From: Dehalococcoidia bacterium
Lineage (GTDB): Bacteria; Chloroflexota; Dehalococcoidia; Lucifugimonadales; Lucifugimonadaceae
Direction: 5' to 3'
NCBI GenBank assembly: GCA_029936155.1
Contig: JAPYUK010000013.1
Coordinates: 1 to 38,089, forward strand
DNA length: 38,089 bases
Under the pieces are notes generated by a model. The model saw only the letters and a list, made by a program, of their open reading frames with translations, was not told the DNA's origin and did not search any database. Below are positions 1 through 8,465 of this stretch, piece by piece; the stretch's first letter is position 1, and each line of letters starts with the position of its first letter. Made by a program: the position numbers and the translations under genes.

Positions 1-430
1 ATCTTGTACGGAGAAACTTCTGATCTGTGTGACTTTCATATGTGTTGAACTCTAGTACGATCGTCAATTCGGATTGCTTGTTAGTTTTTGCGTCATCGGG
101 CCGCCGGTAGTGTAACTCTTAGGTATACGTAATTACGCATATCCATAAGGTGAAGTAATTTGATTTGGAATCATGTTTTACGGTTTAACGCCAGAACCAC
201 CGGAGTGACGATATTCATAATATATTCATTAGTCATGTATATATTTCGTAAAATCAAACGGCTTATCGTTTGTAACGATTTCAAACTGGTGTTTGGATGC
301 AAAAAATCGATCATGCATCGGATTCTGGAATATGGTAGGGTCTGGCAAGGGTCGGAATGTGAGCGAGGATATAGCGTAAATGTGTCGTATCCATCAACGT
401 TCTAACGACCATCTAAAACAAGGAGAAAAT
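1..430. other. Leading non-coding stretch, no convincing gene
   Basis: No open frame here has a ribosome binding site plus recognisable protein features. An 81-codon frame at 160-405 starts with TTG, has an AT-rich and unusual amino-acid make-up and runs into the next gene's leader, so I do not call it. The stretch is AT-richer than the rest of the window. It contains a short perfect palindrome (CGTAATTACG, 128-137) of unknown meaning. It presumably carries the promoter of the membrane protein at 431, but I cannot pick a -35/-10 pair with confidence. Confidence 0.5.
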
Positions 431-1063
431 ATGTCTTTAATCACAGGTGCAGGCCGTTCCGGGCTAGACCCAGTAGGTAAGTGGTCGCTAATTCTTGCTC
501 CCATTTTGTTTATTGTTGGCGGCATTATGACTGCCCCTTTTGGTTCTTATCACTCGGGACTTGTGGGAGATATCGCAGCGAATGGTGAGACTGCCAAGCT
601 CGGATTAACTATAGGCATCATTGGTGTTGCCTTATATGTGCGATCGATTCTGGGTTTGACTTCAATTACTCCTGAAGCAGGTAATGCTCTGGCGCGCATG
701 AAGATTGCAAGCGCAGGTGCGGTCGCATTATTGGCTATTCTGACGGTACAAACCGGAATGGCGATGGGAATTGCAGGAGGCGACACGAGTATTGGTGGCG
801 CGTTCCTTGGAGTCCAGACAGCAGGGACTATAGTAGCGTTGCTTACGGTAATACCTCTTGCTGGCGGCCTTGCTGCCGGTGGCTTGGTAAGTAAATATTT
901 CGGTTGGGTACTGCTCGCGTTAGCCGTGGTTGGACTGATAACCGTTTTGGCGATTGGTCTTGACACAGAGACCGGAGGGCTTATTAATGGTGTCCTTCAG
1001 GGTGTTTGGGGGATTGTGATACTCGTTATCGGAATCATCATGATCAATGGAGATGGCGACTAA
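431..1063 (+). CDS. Six-helix integral membrane protein of unknown function
   Basis: A 210-residue, glycine- and alanine-rich hydrophobic protein. I chose the ATG at 431 because AGGAGAAA lies 4-9 bases upstream; a longer frame from 380 has no such site. Hydrophobic segments at about residues 18-35, 57-77, 92-112, 130-151, 157-177 and 188-207 suggest six transmembrane helices with short loops. The C-terminus is acidic (ending GDGD). I recognise no catalytic motif or family. It stands alone, followed by two rho-independent terminators, so it is probably monocistronic. It could be a small transporter or a DUF4386-like membrane protein, but the sequence does not decide this. Confidence 0.75.
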   Translation: MSLITGAGRSGLDPVGKWSLILAPILFIVGGIMTAPFGSYHSGLVGDIAANGETAKLGLTIGIIGVALYVRSILGLTSITPEAGNALARMKIASAGAVALLAILTVQTGMAMGIAGGDTSIGGAFLGVQTAGTIVALLTVIPLAGGLAAGGLVSKYFGWVLLALAVVGLITVLAIGLDTETGGLINGVLQGVWGIVILVIGIIMINGDGD

Positions 1064-1085
1064 ATAGCTTCCGTATAGCTTTTTT

Positions 1086-1119
1086 GAGAGGTGCGCAAGT
1101 TGCGCACCTCTCATTTTTT
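1086..1119 (+). terminator. Rho-independent terminator of the membrane protein gene
   Basis: A perfect 13-base inverted repeat (1086-1098 with 1100-1112, arm GAGAGGTGCGCAA) is followed by a T-run at 1114-1119. The T-run exists on the plus strand only; the other side would give A's, so the element acts for the gene ending at 1063. Confidence 0.85.
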
Positions 1120-1193
1120 AAGCAATCTGACAGTGTATTAGCTTACGGTTGTTGTTGTTTGTTTTCTTGCCCTGGATATCTTCGATCTAATAC

Positions 1194-1226
1194 ATGGCCT
1201 ACCACTCTGGTAGGCCATTCTTTTTT
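1194..1226 (+). terminator. Second plus-strand rho-independent terminator
   Basis: An 11-base stem (ATGGCCTACCA, 1194-1204, with 1208-1218) closes a CTC loop and is followed by TCTTTTTT (1219-1226). Like the terminator at 1086 it points rightward. It therefore either backs that one up, insulating the convergent SDR gene, or ends a short transcript starting between the two. Confidence 0.75.
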
Positions 1227-1250
1227 GGCAAGTTAAATGGTCTTAATCGG

Positions 1251-2012
1251 TTAATCAGCGAAATAGCTACCACCGTTTGGCGAGATTGTTTGACCAGTCA
1301 TGTAGTTTTGCTCGTCCGATGCGAGCATTACGGCAATCGAGGAGACATCTTCTACTTGCCCAGGACGTTTCAGAAGGGTTAGCCCTACAACGTTTTTTCC
1401 GCCTCCACCACGTAGTTCTTCTCTAGTCAGGTCGGTTTCTATTATTCCTGGTGAAATGGAGTTGACGAGGATATTGTGGTCCGCTCCCCATCGAGCTAGT
1501 ACTTGAGTCAATGAGATCAGACCCGCTTTTGACGCAGCGTAATGTGCCGTCGTTGGACCCCCGTATAATCCGCTTACAGAAGCGATATTGATGATCCTTC
1601 CTCCGCCCATGCCGACCATTATCGGGAGAATTTCTTGAGATACCAAGAACGGACCTTTGAGGTTGACGGCCATGATGTCGTCCCAGTCTTTTTCAGTGAC
1701 GGTGTCAATCGGCCCTTGTCGGTTTATTCCCGCGTTGTTGACGAGGACGTCAACCCGTCCTTCTGCATCCGATATTTGTTTTAGCCAATCTTTAATCGAC
1801 TCACGGTTTGTGACTTCAACACGATGCATGTAGGCATGACAACCAAAACTGGTAATTTCTTCGTATGTTTCTTTTGCTGATTCCTCCTGTGTGACGTAGG
1901 TAATGCCAACCGCTTTGGCACCTTCCTTCGCAAAGGCAATAGCCATTGCTTTTCCTAGCCCGCGATTGCCCCCGGTGATAAGGCAAACTTTCCCATCTAA
2001 TCGATTAGCCAA
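1251..2012 (-). CDS. SDR-family NAD(P)-dependent oxidoreductase (FabG-like)
   Basis: A 253-residue classical short-chain dehydrogenase/reductase. The cofactor motif TGGNRGLG is at 13-20, NNAG at 92-95, the structural Asn at 117, and the catalytic Ser145, Tyr158 and Lys162 (YAASK) are all in place. Length and layout match FabG-type reductases. It lies downstream, on the same strand, of two enolase-superfamily genes (gaps 125 and 51 bases). A sugar-acid or hydroxyacid dehydrogenase acting on or near their products is therefore as likely as a fatty-acid reductase. The start is TTG at 2012 with AGGGA upstream; the only nearby ATG is out of frame. The family is certain, the substrate is not. Confidence 0.93.
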   Translation of the reverse strand: MANRLDGKVCLITGGNRGLGKAMAIAFAKEGAKAVGITYVTQEESAKETYEEITSFGCHAYMHRVEVTNRESIKDWLKQISDAEGRVDVLVNNAGINRQGPIDTVTEKDWDDIMAVNLKGPFLVSQEILPIMVGMGGGRIINIASVSGLYGGPTTAHYAASKAGLISLTQVLARWGADHNILVNSISPGIIETDLTREELRGGGGKNVVGLTLLKRPGQVEDVSSIAVMLASDEQNYMTGQTISPNGGSYFAD

Positions 2013-2137
2013 TATGTTCCCTGATTTTTACTTGACGTGTTAGTTACTGTTCTAGCCTAAGCTTTGATGTTTCGGATCTGTTCCGGGCGCGAGACGCAAG
2101 GGTTAACAGATAAGTGTTTGTGAGTTGTGAAATGGAG

Positions 2138-3304
2138 CTATTTCCAGTTCACTTCACCGGGTTCTATATCTTTGATCCAGAGTCCTGCCCCTTCTCGCCG
2201 GGGGAATGGGAACCCGGGTTTACGATTAAAGTCAACTGACTGTAAAGCGTTGATCTTGTCCTTGTTTACGCTTATGCCGAGACCGGGAGTGTTCCCAATG
2301 ACAATCCATCCATCTTCTATGTGGTTATCCCAACTCTCGAAAGCATCTTCTCGTCCAGGATCGACGACTTCCATCATGTTGTGATTTGGCAATGCTGCAG
2401 CGAGATGGGCCATGAAGTTGGCCGGGCAGTTCATCATTGTTACGGGAAGCTCATATGCGTAACACATGTTGGCTACCTGACGTGCACCCGTCACACCTGA
2501 GTGCCCGAAACCGATATTGGCGACGTCGATTGCTTGTTGTGATATCAATGGGTACATTTGCCCGACGTCATTGAGGTTCTCGCCCGACGCAACTGCAGTT
2601 GACACGTTGCGAGAGACCTGCTTCAAACCGTCGAAGTCCCATCGGCGTGCCGGCTCTTCAGCCCAGAAGAGATCGAAGTGCTCTTCGATCTGGTTTATGT
2701 ACCGTATAGCTTGTTTTGGCGACCAGTATTCGTTTGTATCGATCATTAAATACGGACGGTTTTTAACTTTACGAAAGGCATCGTTCATGATTCCGATCCG
2801 TCGAAGGTCATCTGTCATATTTAGGCCGATTTTGATCTTGCCGCCATCGATGCCCATATCGGCCATGCGCGTGTAGAACGCATGAAGCTCGTCGTCTGAC
2901 AGGTTGTAACCAATGTCAGATGCGTATGCCTTCGCCCGACCTTCTCGTGCGCCCAGGGTTTGCCACAGCGGCTCATCATTGAGCTTGGCCTTGAGATCCC
3001 AAAGGGCAATATCGATCGCAGCGATCGCACCGTTTACTTCGCCCTCATTGTTTCCTTTGTGCACCCAGTCGACCATGTTTTTCCACAGTCCGACAACGCC
3101 GCGTGGGTCTTTTCCTTCGATGACGTGAAACAGGCTTTCGACGGCGCTGTTACCTGCCGGGGCAATTCCGCTGATTCCTTCATCGGTGTCGATCCATAGG
3201 ACGGCTAAAGTCATCAAGTCGTCGCCAGCAGGGTAGTTGGAATCGCCAATTGCCCTATCTAGCTTCTGGACGAACGTTTCTAATCTATATCCAGTAATTT
3301 TCAT
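2138..3304 (-). CDS. Mandelate racemase/muconate lactonizing-type enzyme (enolase superfamily), paralogue 1
   Basis: 388 residues with the N-terminal capping domain and C-terminal barrel of the superfamily. Visible barrel residues are Lys156-x-Lys158 (GGKIKIG) as acid/base, and the Mg ligands Asp189 (MIDTNE), Glu216 (WAEEPA) and Glu242 (SGEN). The family abstracts a proton alpha to a carboxylate, giving racemisation, dehydration or cycloisomerisation. Where the mandelate racemase His-Asp dyad would sit I see Gly265 and Asn292, so only the KxK side is obvious. It is clearly related to the next gene upstream (3356-4594) and probably co-transcribed with it. The likely substrate is an acid sugar or similar hydroxyacid; this cannot be fixed from sequence. 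Confidence 0.93.
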   Translation of the reverse strand: MKITGYRLETFVQKLDRAIGDSNYPAGDDLMTLAVLWIDTDEGISGIAPAGNSAVESLFHVIEGKDPRGVVGLWKNMVDWVHKGNNEGEVNGAIAAIDIALWDLKAKLNDEPLWQTLGAREGRAKAYASDIGYNLSDDELHAFYTRMADMGIDGGKIKIGLNMTDDLRRIGIMNDAFRKVKNRPYLMIDTNEYWSPKQAIRYINQIEEHFDLFWAEEPARRWDFDGLKQVSRNVSTAVASGENLNDVGQMYPLISQQAIDVANIGFGHSGVTGARQVANMCYAYELPVTMMNCPANFMAHLAAALPNHNMMEVVDPGREDAFESWDNHIEDGWIVIGNTPGLGISVNKDKINALQSVDFNRKPGFPFPRREGAGLWIKDIEPGEVNWK

Positions 3305-3355
3305 TTTCTTATTTCTTGGTAGTTCGGGTTGAGGTGGGATGTAATGGCTGTTGAA

Positions 3356-4594
3356 TTACTGCGTTTTTGATCCATGGGCGGGCACGTAATGTTCGCCATT
3401 TACACCGGTGGCGGCAGCGGCGACTTCTTCAGCGGTTGGCGGGTTGTCCCAGAGACCAGCCCCGGGGCGTCGCCCGAACGGCGACGGGCCTGCTGATGCG
3501 GTTACTTTTTCTACCTTTTGCTTTGCGAGTGCCTCGAGATCGAAGCTGACACCGGTGCCGGGCTGGTCACCACAGACGGCCCAGCCATCGACGATCTTGA
3601 TATCTGACGTCATCACACCGTCATCGGGCGTGGCGTTCTGGGCTTCCAGAGTTAGGAAGTTAGGAATCGCTGGTGCAAGTTGGGCGTTCATATTTCCGGG
3701 CGAACCGCCGAGAGTAATCGGTAGCTCGAAACCGTAGGCAGCATCGGCAAGCTGGAGTGCGCAAGTAATTCCTGTCATCCCGTGGCTCACCTGAACAACG
3801 TCGGCGGAACGGTTATGGAAGTAGGGAAGGAAGTCGCCAAGTGAGTCGAGGTTCTCACCTGCACAGACCGGCGCCTTGATCTGATCAGAAATCCTGCGAA
3901 GACCCAGAAAATCCCAGCGGCGCGCTGGTTCTTCAACCCATGCGATATCGAACTGCTCTTCCATTTCACGGACTTTCCGAATCGCCATTTTTGGGTTCCA
4001 CACCTCGTTGGCGTCGATGTAAAGAATCGGATTGTCTGTGGCGCGCTCGAGACCCTTTTTCATTCGGCCGATTCTGCGGAGATCGGCGTCCTGGTCGAGT
4101 CCCACCTTGAGTTTGCCCCCCTTGAATCCATGTTGGTCGGCCATCATGCCGTACCAGTCTTCGATCCCATCGTCTGAGAGCGGCGAGTCGAGCCCGGACG
4201 CGTATGCGTGTACTTTCGGATTCGATCCACCGAGTGTCTTCCACAACGGTTCGTCGTTCGCCTTCGCCTTCAGATCCCACAGTGCAACGTCGAGAACGGC
4301 GATAGCGTCGTTCACCACACCGTCGTGCCCCGCCTTGAACGCACGGTCGACCATGCGTTTCCAGAGTCCGGTAACCCGCCGGGGGTCCTCTCCGATCAGC
4401 ATTCCCTCAACCATCGATTTGATCTGAGGACCTGCACCACCGCCACCGAACGATACGCCGGTAAGTCCTTCATCGGTGAACAATTCGAGGACGTTCGAGC
4501 TGCCTCTGATCCTGCCTGACGGTGAGTTGGCATCGCCCATTCTCCGGTTTAGTGGGAATTCATAAAGGGTTATGGCGTATCCGGTGATCTTCAT
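3356..4594 (-). CDS. Mandelate racemase/muconate lactonizing-type enzyme (enolase superfamily), paralogue 2
   Basis: 412 residues, starting at the ATG on the complement of 4592-4594. It shares the MKITGY opening, the LWDLKAK segment and the EEPARRWDF block with paralogue 1. Key residues are Lys161-x-Lys163 (GGKLKVG), metal ligands Asp194 (YIDANE), Glu221 (WVEEPA) and Glu247 (AGEN). The His-Asp dyad positions are Ser270 and Gly297. A C-terminal tail of about 40 residues (Gly/Pro then Ala-rich) extends past the barrel. First gene of a probable minus-strand operon with the second paralogue and the SDR. A tandem duplication followed by divergence is the simplest origin. Reaction and substrate unknown. 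Confidence 0.93.
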   Translation of the reverse strand: MKITGYAITLYEFPLNRRMGDANSPSGRIRGSSNVLELFTDEGLTGVSFGGGGAGPQIKSMVEGMLIGEDPRRVTGLWKRMVDRAFKAGHDGVVNDAIAVLDVALWDLKAKANDEPLWKTLGGSNPKVHAYASGLDSPLSDDGIEDWYGMMADQHGFKGGKLKVGLDQDADLRRIGRMKKGLERATDNPILYIDANEVWNPKMAIRKVREMEEQFDIAWVEEPARRWDFLGLRRISDQIKAPVCAGENLDSLGDFLPYFHNRSADVVQVSHGMTGITCALQLADAAYGFELPITLGGSPGNMNAQLAPAIPNFLTLEAQNATPDDGVMTSDIKIVDGWAVCGDQPGTGVSFDLEALAKQKVEKVTASAGPSPFGRRPGAGLWDNPPTAEEVAAAATGVNGEHYVPAHGSKTQ

Positions 4595-4902
4595 TATGTG
4601 TCCGTGTTCGGGGTGACTTCGGTCAATTAATTTGACTACTGCAATATTGCGACCGCGCTGGCCGACCGAGTTTAGGCACCGTGTTGCACATGGTCAACGG
4701 CTCAGACCATCAGAAGCTGTGAACCGGCAATCGAAATACAAGCGTGCTTGTTGAAAATCAATCGAAATCTGCACTAAGTCCAGTCTGTATCCAATCTCGA
4801 CTCAGCAGTATCGTTAATTCACCTATAGAACCAGTCCGGGCGGTTTGCGCGCCGTTCAAGTGCCAATTGTCTGGACACCGCAATACATTTCCGGAGTTTG
4901 AA
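4595..4902. other. Divergent intergenic region between the enolase-family operon and the VWA-like gene
   Basis: 308 bases without a gene. It must carry promoters for both directions, but no strong -35/-10 pair is evident. A small inverted repeat with half-sites GTCAA (4622-4626) and TTGAC (4632-4636) sits about 30 bases upstream of the minus-strand start at 4594. That is a plausible place for a repressor operator controlling the catabolic cluster. An open frame reaches back to 4744 but has no signal-like N-terminus until 4903. Confidence 0.4.
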
Positions 4903-7011
4903 ATGCATCGCCCGTCCCTGATAGCCCTCATAGCCGTCACCGTATTATTTGTCGGAGCATCTCTACCTGCCCGAGCCGCCGATCCTGTCGGCGAAAACGG
5001 CGTGATGGTGATCCTCATCGACCAGGGCGCATCGCCCATTCAACGTGACCTTGATGCCGCCGAAACTGTTGCTCTGAGCATTGCTCGGGGAACAGCAGCA
5101 GGAACGATCGCTTCGGCATCGTACGGCGTCAAAATCGCCGAACTCAACACTGCAGAATCGGGTCCGGACGGCACCCGGCTCGTACACGACGTGATCACCT
5201 CAGTACGTGCGCTCGACATCGGACCGGCACGATCCGACCAGTTCGCTGCACTTACAGATTCGTTCGCATTCCTGTCCCGGATCGACGCGGTCCCGGGTTC
5301 GAGAGTTGCTTTTATTACTTCAGGACGAATCCTTGGCGAATCTGAGGGCACACGAGATCGACTCCGAAGCGTTGCAGATCTTTTCGCTTCCGAGGGATGG
5401 GTAATCGATGTAGTGACCCTTCCATCGGCCGAGCCTGTTCTTCGTGATCTTTTGAGTGGCCTTTCCACAGGCTCAGACGGCGTGTTCTACGACACTGGAA
5501 CGGCCACCGGGTTCGCAAGGCTATTTGAAGATTATTCGCAACTCACGCTCGAAGGAGCGATGGACGTCGAGATGCACGACAACACAGCAGCCGTCGTAAC
5601 ACTCGATATCGCACCACACACTACAGAATTCACAACGGTATTCGTTCGTCAGCACGCTGGTGTCGACGTTGCGGTGTTCTCGCCAAGCGGTGCCCGCGCT
5701 GCTGCTGTGATGGAAAACGTCGATATTCGAGAGATGCCGTCTGCAGTCATAGTCCGAATCTACTCACCGGTACCCGGCAACTGGAGCCTGCAGGGTGTAG
5801 GCCCGGCTTCGAAGCTGGTTGCCAGCGTTGATATCAGCAATCCGCTGGAACTTCGACTGATCGAACAGCCGCCTATACCAGTGGGCGAAGCTTCCCTCAT
5901 GGAGGCTGCGGCATTCAACGGAAATCCTGCACAACTGCTCTCTGGAGCTGTGATCGAAGCAACTATCACTAAAGCAAACGGAACGACTGAAGTTGTGGCT
6001 CTCAACGACAGAGGTGAAGTTGGCGACCGTCTCGCCAACGACGGAATTTATTCAGTACAGCTGAGTGCGCCAAAATCGCAGGGGATCAACGACGTTTCGC
6101 TGGAACTGTCTTGGACTGAGTATGCTGCGGTTCTTCGCAGCAATACTGCGTACCGTAGTGAGTCGTTCCCAACTCTCAGCATGACGTCGGTTACAGATGT
6201 TGAATCGTTCCGTGGAGAATATTCCACAGTGGCCAGAGTTCAGGTACGTGCGGGTGACTACCCGTATCTCACCAGCCCGGCGGACCTCAGTGCTGTACTT
6301 ACAGGTGCTGATGGAATGCTCGAAGCAATCGTACTTACTGTGGACGAACCGGAATCGGGCCTAGCGTGGGAATTCGATATTGCGGCGATCATTCCCGAAT
6401 CCGGTGCATATGAAGTTGAAGTAATGCTCGTAAGCAACTACGAAGGGCGTGAGTACACCCGGACTGCTCCACTTGCCACATCGACGGCGCTCATACTCGA
6501 TGAACCTGCTCTCATACTCGGCCTGCCCATATGGCTGGTCGCTATGACCGGCGCGTTATTGGTACTCATTGCCGGATTCACCCTCTGGGTATTGCAGAAG
6601 ACTTCACCGTTTGGCTACATTGTGGATGACACCGATCGAGTTGTTGTCGACTTCTCCAAGTTGAACCGAAGCATGTCACGACGCCTCCTTTCAAGGAACG
6701 TGATCGATGCCGCCGAAGTTGCCGATCTTCCGTTCCGCGGTGGTAAGTTCAAGTTCAGCGGTTATGGGCTAAAACTCACTCACAGGAGAGCAGAAGGTGA
6801 CCCTTCGATGCGAGTCGATAGCCGCCCGGCGGGTCCTGAAATCGATCTCGCTGAGAATGTATGGCTAGGTGTTGGCGGTCGGCTGCTTACGTTCCAGGTG
6901 GAAAGCGGGCAACATGTAACTGTGCCTGCTGCGGAACAGGTCGGCGATGACGAGAGCCAGAGTGATGAAAATATGGTTATCGACACCAATCCAGCCGGCG
7001 CTGGTGATTAG
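4903..7011 (+). CDS. Exported VWA-like protein with Ig-like domains and a single C-terminal membrane anchor
   Basis: 702 residues from the ATG at 4903, which has GGAG 7 bases upstream and gives a clean signal peptide (about 1-26, ending ARAA). An earlier in-frame start at 4744 would bury that signal. Residues about 34-200 look like a von Willebrand A fold: a strand ending D40-QGAS resembling a degenerate MIDAS, then VAFITSG and a C-terminal VWA-like pattern ending GVFYDTG. Beta-rich Ig-like segments follow, including D-RGEVGDRLANDGIYSV, a motif common in bacterial surface adhesion modules. One transmembrane helix at about 540-562 precedes a basic then acidic cytoplasmic domain of about 140 residues. 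Likely a surface sensing or adhesion protein; partner unknown. Confidence 0.8.
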   Translation: MHRPSLIALIAVTVLFVGASLPARAADPVGENGVMVILIDQGASPIQRDLDAAETVALSIARGTAAGTIASASYGVKIAELNTAESGPDGTRLVHDVITSVRALDIGPARSDQFAALTDSFAFLSRIDAVPGSRVAFITSGRILGESEGTRDRLRSVADLFASEGWVIDVVTLPSAEPVLRDLLSGLSTGSDGVFYDTGTATGFARLFEDYSQLTLEGAMDVEMHDNTAAVVTLDIAPHTTEFTTVFVRQHAGVDVAVFSPSGARAAAVMENVDIREMPSAVIVRIYSPVPGNWSLQGVGPASKLVASVDISNPLELRLIEQPPIPVGEASLMEAAAFNGNPAQLLSGAVIEATITKANGTTEVVALNDRGEVGDRLANDGIYSVQLSAPKSQGINDVSLELSWTEYAAVLRSNTAYRSESFPTLSMTSVTDVESFRGEYSTVARVQVRAGDYPYLTSPADLSAVLTGADGMLEAIVLTVDEPESGLAWEFDIAAIIPESGAYEVEVMLVSNYEGREYTRTAPLATSTALILDEPALILGLPIWLVAMTGALLVLIAGFTLWVLQKTSPFGYIVDDTDRVVVDFSKLNRSMSRRLLSRNVIDAAEVADLPFRGGKFKFSGYGLKLTHRRAEGDPSMRVDSRPAGPEIDLAENVWLGVGGRLLTFQVESGQHVTVPAAEQVGDDESQSDENMVIDTNPAGAGD

Positions 7012-7076
7012 TTCCCAGCTTCCACAACGAAACTAAAACTGTCCACTGTATACGAGTAGCCAGTTTGCTATTGCGT

Positions 7077-7090
7077 AGTTCCGAAGAACT

Positions 7091-7098
<8 letters not shown>
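7077..7098 (+). terminator. Possible weak terminator after the VWA-like gene
   Basis: AGTTC (7077-7081) and GAACT (7086-7090) can form a 5-bp stem closed by CGAA, followed by CTATTTTT. The stem is short and overlaps the 3' end of the convergent cyclophilin gene, so this is only a candidate. Confidence 0.3.
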
Positions 7099-7594
<496 letters not shown>

Positions 7595-7642
7595 GATTTC
7601 TCCTGAGGAAAGTCAGCTGTTTCTAAACGGGACTTTCGTTGA

Positions 7643-8308
7643 TTAACTTTCGGAAATTGTGATGGAATTGATGAGATCGCCGAGGGTTTGAGCGGTCGCT
7701 GGATTTCGAAGCTTGATACCCATCGCATTGTCGAGACCCTCAACAACCTCGCCAAATACGCTGTGTACATCGTTGAGGTGGGGTGTCGGGGCGAATGTAA
7801 TGAAAAACTGACTGCCATTCGTGTTCTTACCCGAGTTTGCCATGGAAAGAACTCCGGGCTTGTCGTGGCGGCGAGTTGCATCAAATTCATCACGGAATTG
7901 GTATCCAGGTCCACCTGAACCGGTGCCTGTTGGATCGCCACCTTGGGCCATGAAGTTTTCCAGTACTCGATGGAACATCGTACCGTCGTAGAAGCCGATG
8001 GTTGCGAGGTTGATGAAGTTTTCCACTGTGAGAGGTGCCTCATCATCGAACAGCAACACCTTGAACGTGCCAGCCTCGGTGTCGAACGTTGCCGTGTAGG
8101 TCTTCGAGGTGTCGAGATCTCCTGAAGGCGCGCGAGCTTCGTCTCCGACCTTCATCACAGCTTCGGTTTGGGAGCTATCGGTAGCAGCCGGAGCGCTTGC
8201 CCGAGTCGCAGTTGCGATCGCGGTTGAATCCGGATCATCGCCACCGCAAGCCACGAGGGTAAGCGCTGAGATGAGCGACAGTGAAAATAGTGCTAACAAC
8301 CGTTTCAT
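7643..8308 (-). CDS. Cyclophilin-type peptidyl-prolyl isomerase, lipoprotein
   Basis: 221 residues from the ATG at 8308, preceded by GGAGA. A longer frame back to 8485 would overlap the divergent E1alpha gene and hide the signal peptide. Residues 1-21 form a lipoprotein signal ending LVAC, with Cys21 as the lipidation site. A Ser/Thr/Ala-rich linker of about 40 residues leads to the cyclophilin domain, which contains [27 protein letters not shown] and a late His (HSVFG). It should fold proteins on the outer face of the cytoplasmic membrane. A weak -10-like TATACT lies on the minus strand at 8386-8381, about 70 bases upstream. Confidence 0.92.
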   Translation of the reverse strand: MKRLLALFSLSLISALTLVACGGDDPDSTAIATATRASAPAATDSSQTEAVMKVGDEARAPSGDLDTSKTYTATFDTEAGTFKVLLFDDEAPLTVENFINLATIGFYDGTMFHRVLENFMAQGGDPTGTGSGGPGYQFRDEFDATRRHDKPGVLSMANSGKNTNGSQFFITFAPTPHLNDVHSVFGEVVEGLDNAMGIKLRNPATAQTLGDLINSITISES

Positions 8309-8451
8309 TCTGTTCTCCACATGATTATTTAGTCGGGTGCATATGTGAGTTGCGCCCTGAGTGAAATTCACAAGCCAAAAAGTATAACCAACAACATCGT
8401 GCAACAGTCCTTTGGGAGCCTGTTTCGACTTTATCTGGCGTGCATCGCTCC

Positions 8452-8457
8452 TATAAT
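8452..8457 (+). promoter_or_regulatory. -10 box of a probable leaderless promoter for the 2-oxoacid dehydrogenase operon
   Basis: A perfect TATAAT ends 8 bases before the ATG at 8466. Transcription would then start within about 2 bases of the start codon, and no Shine-Dalgarno sequence fits in between. A good -35 at 17-bp spacing is not visible. Leaderless initiation is the natural reading. Confidence 0.6.
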
Positions 8458-8465
8458 GTTCGTTC

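Noticed and set aside
128-137. Palindrome CGTAATTACG
   Set aside because: Ten bases is within chance expectation for 38 kb of sequence, and no second copy near a promoter was noticed.
160-405. An 81-codon plus-strand frame with a hydrophobic stretch near its N-terminus
   Set aside because: TTG start without ribosome binding site, AT-rich and compositionally odd, overlapping the leader of the clear gene at 431; no family resemblance.
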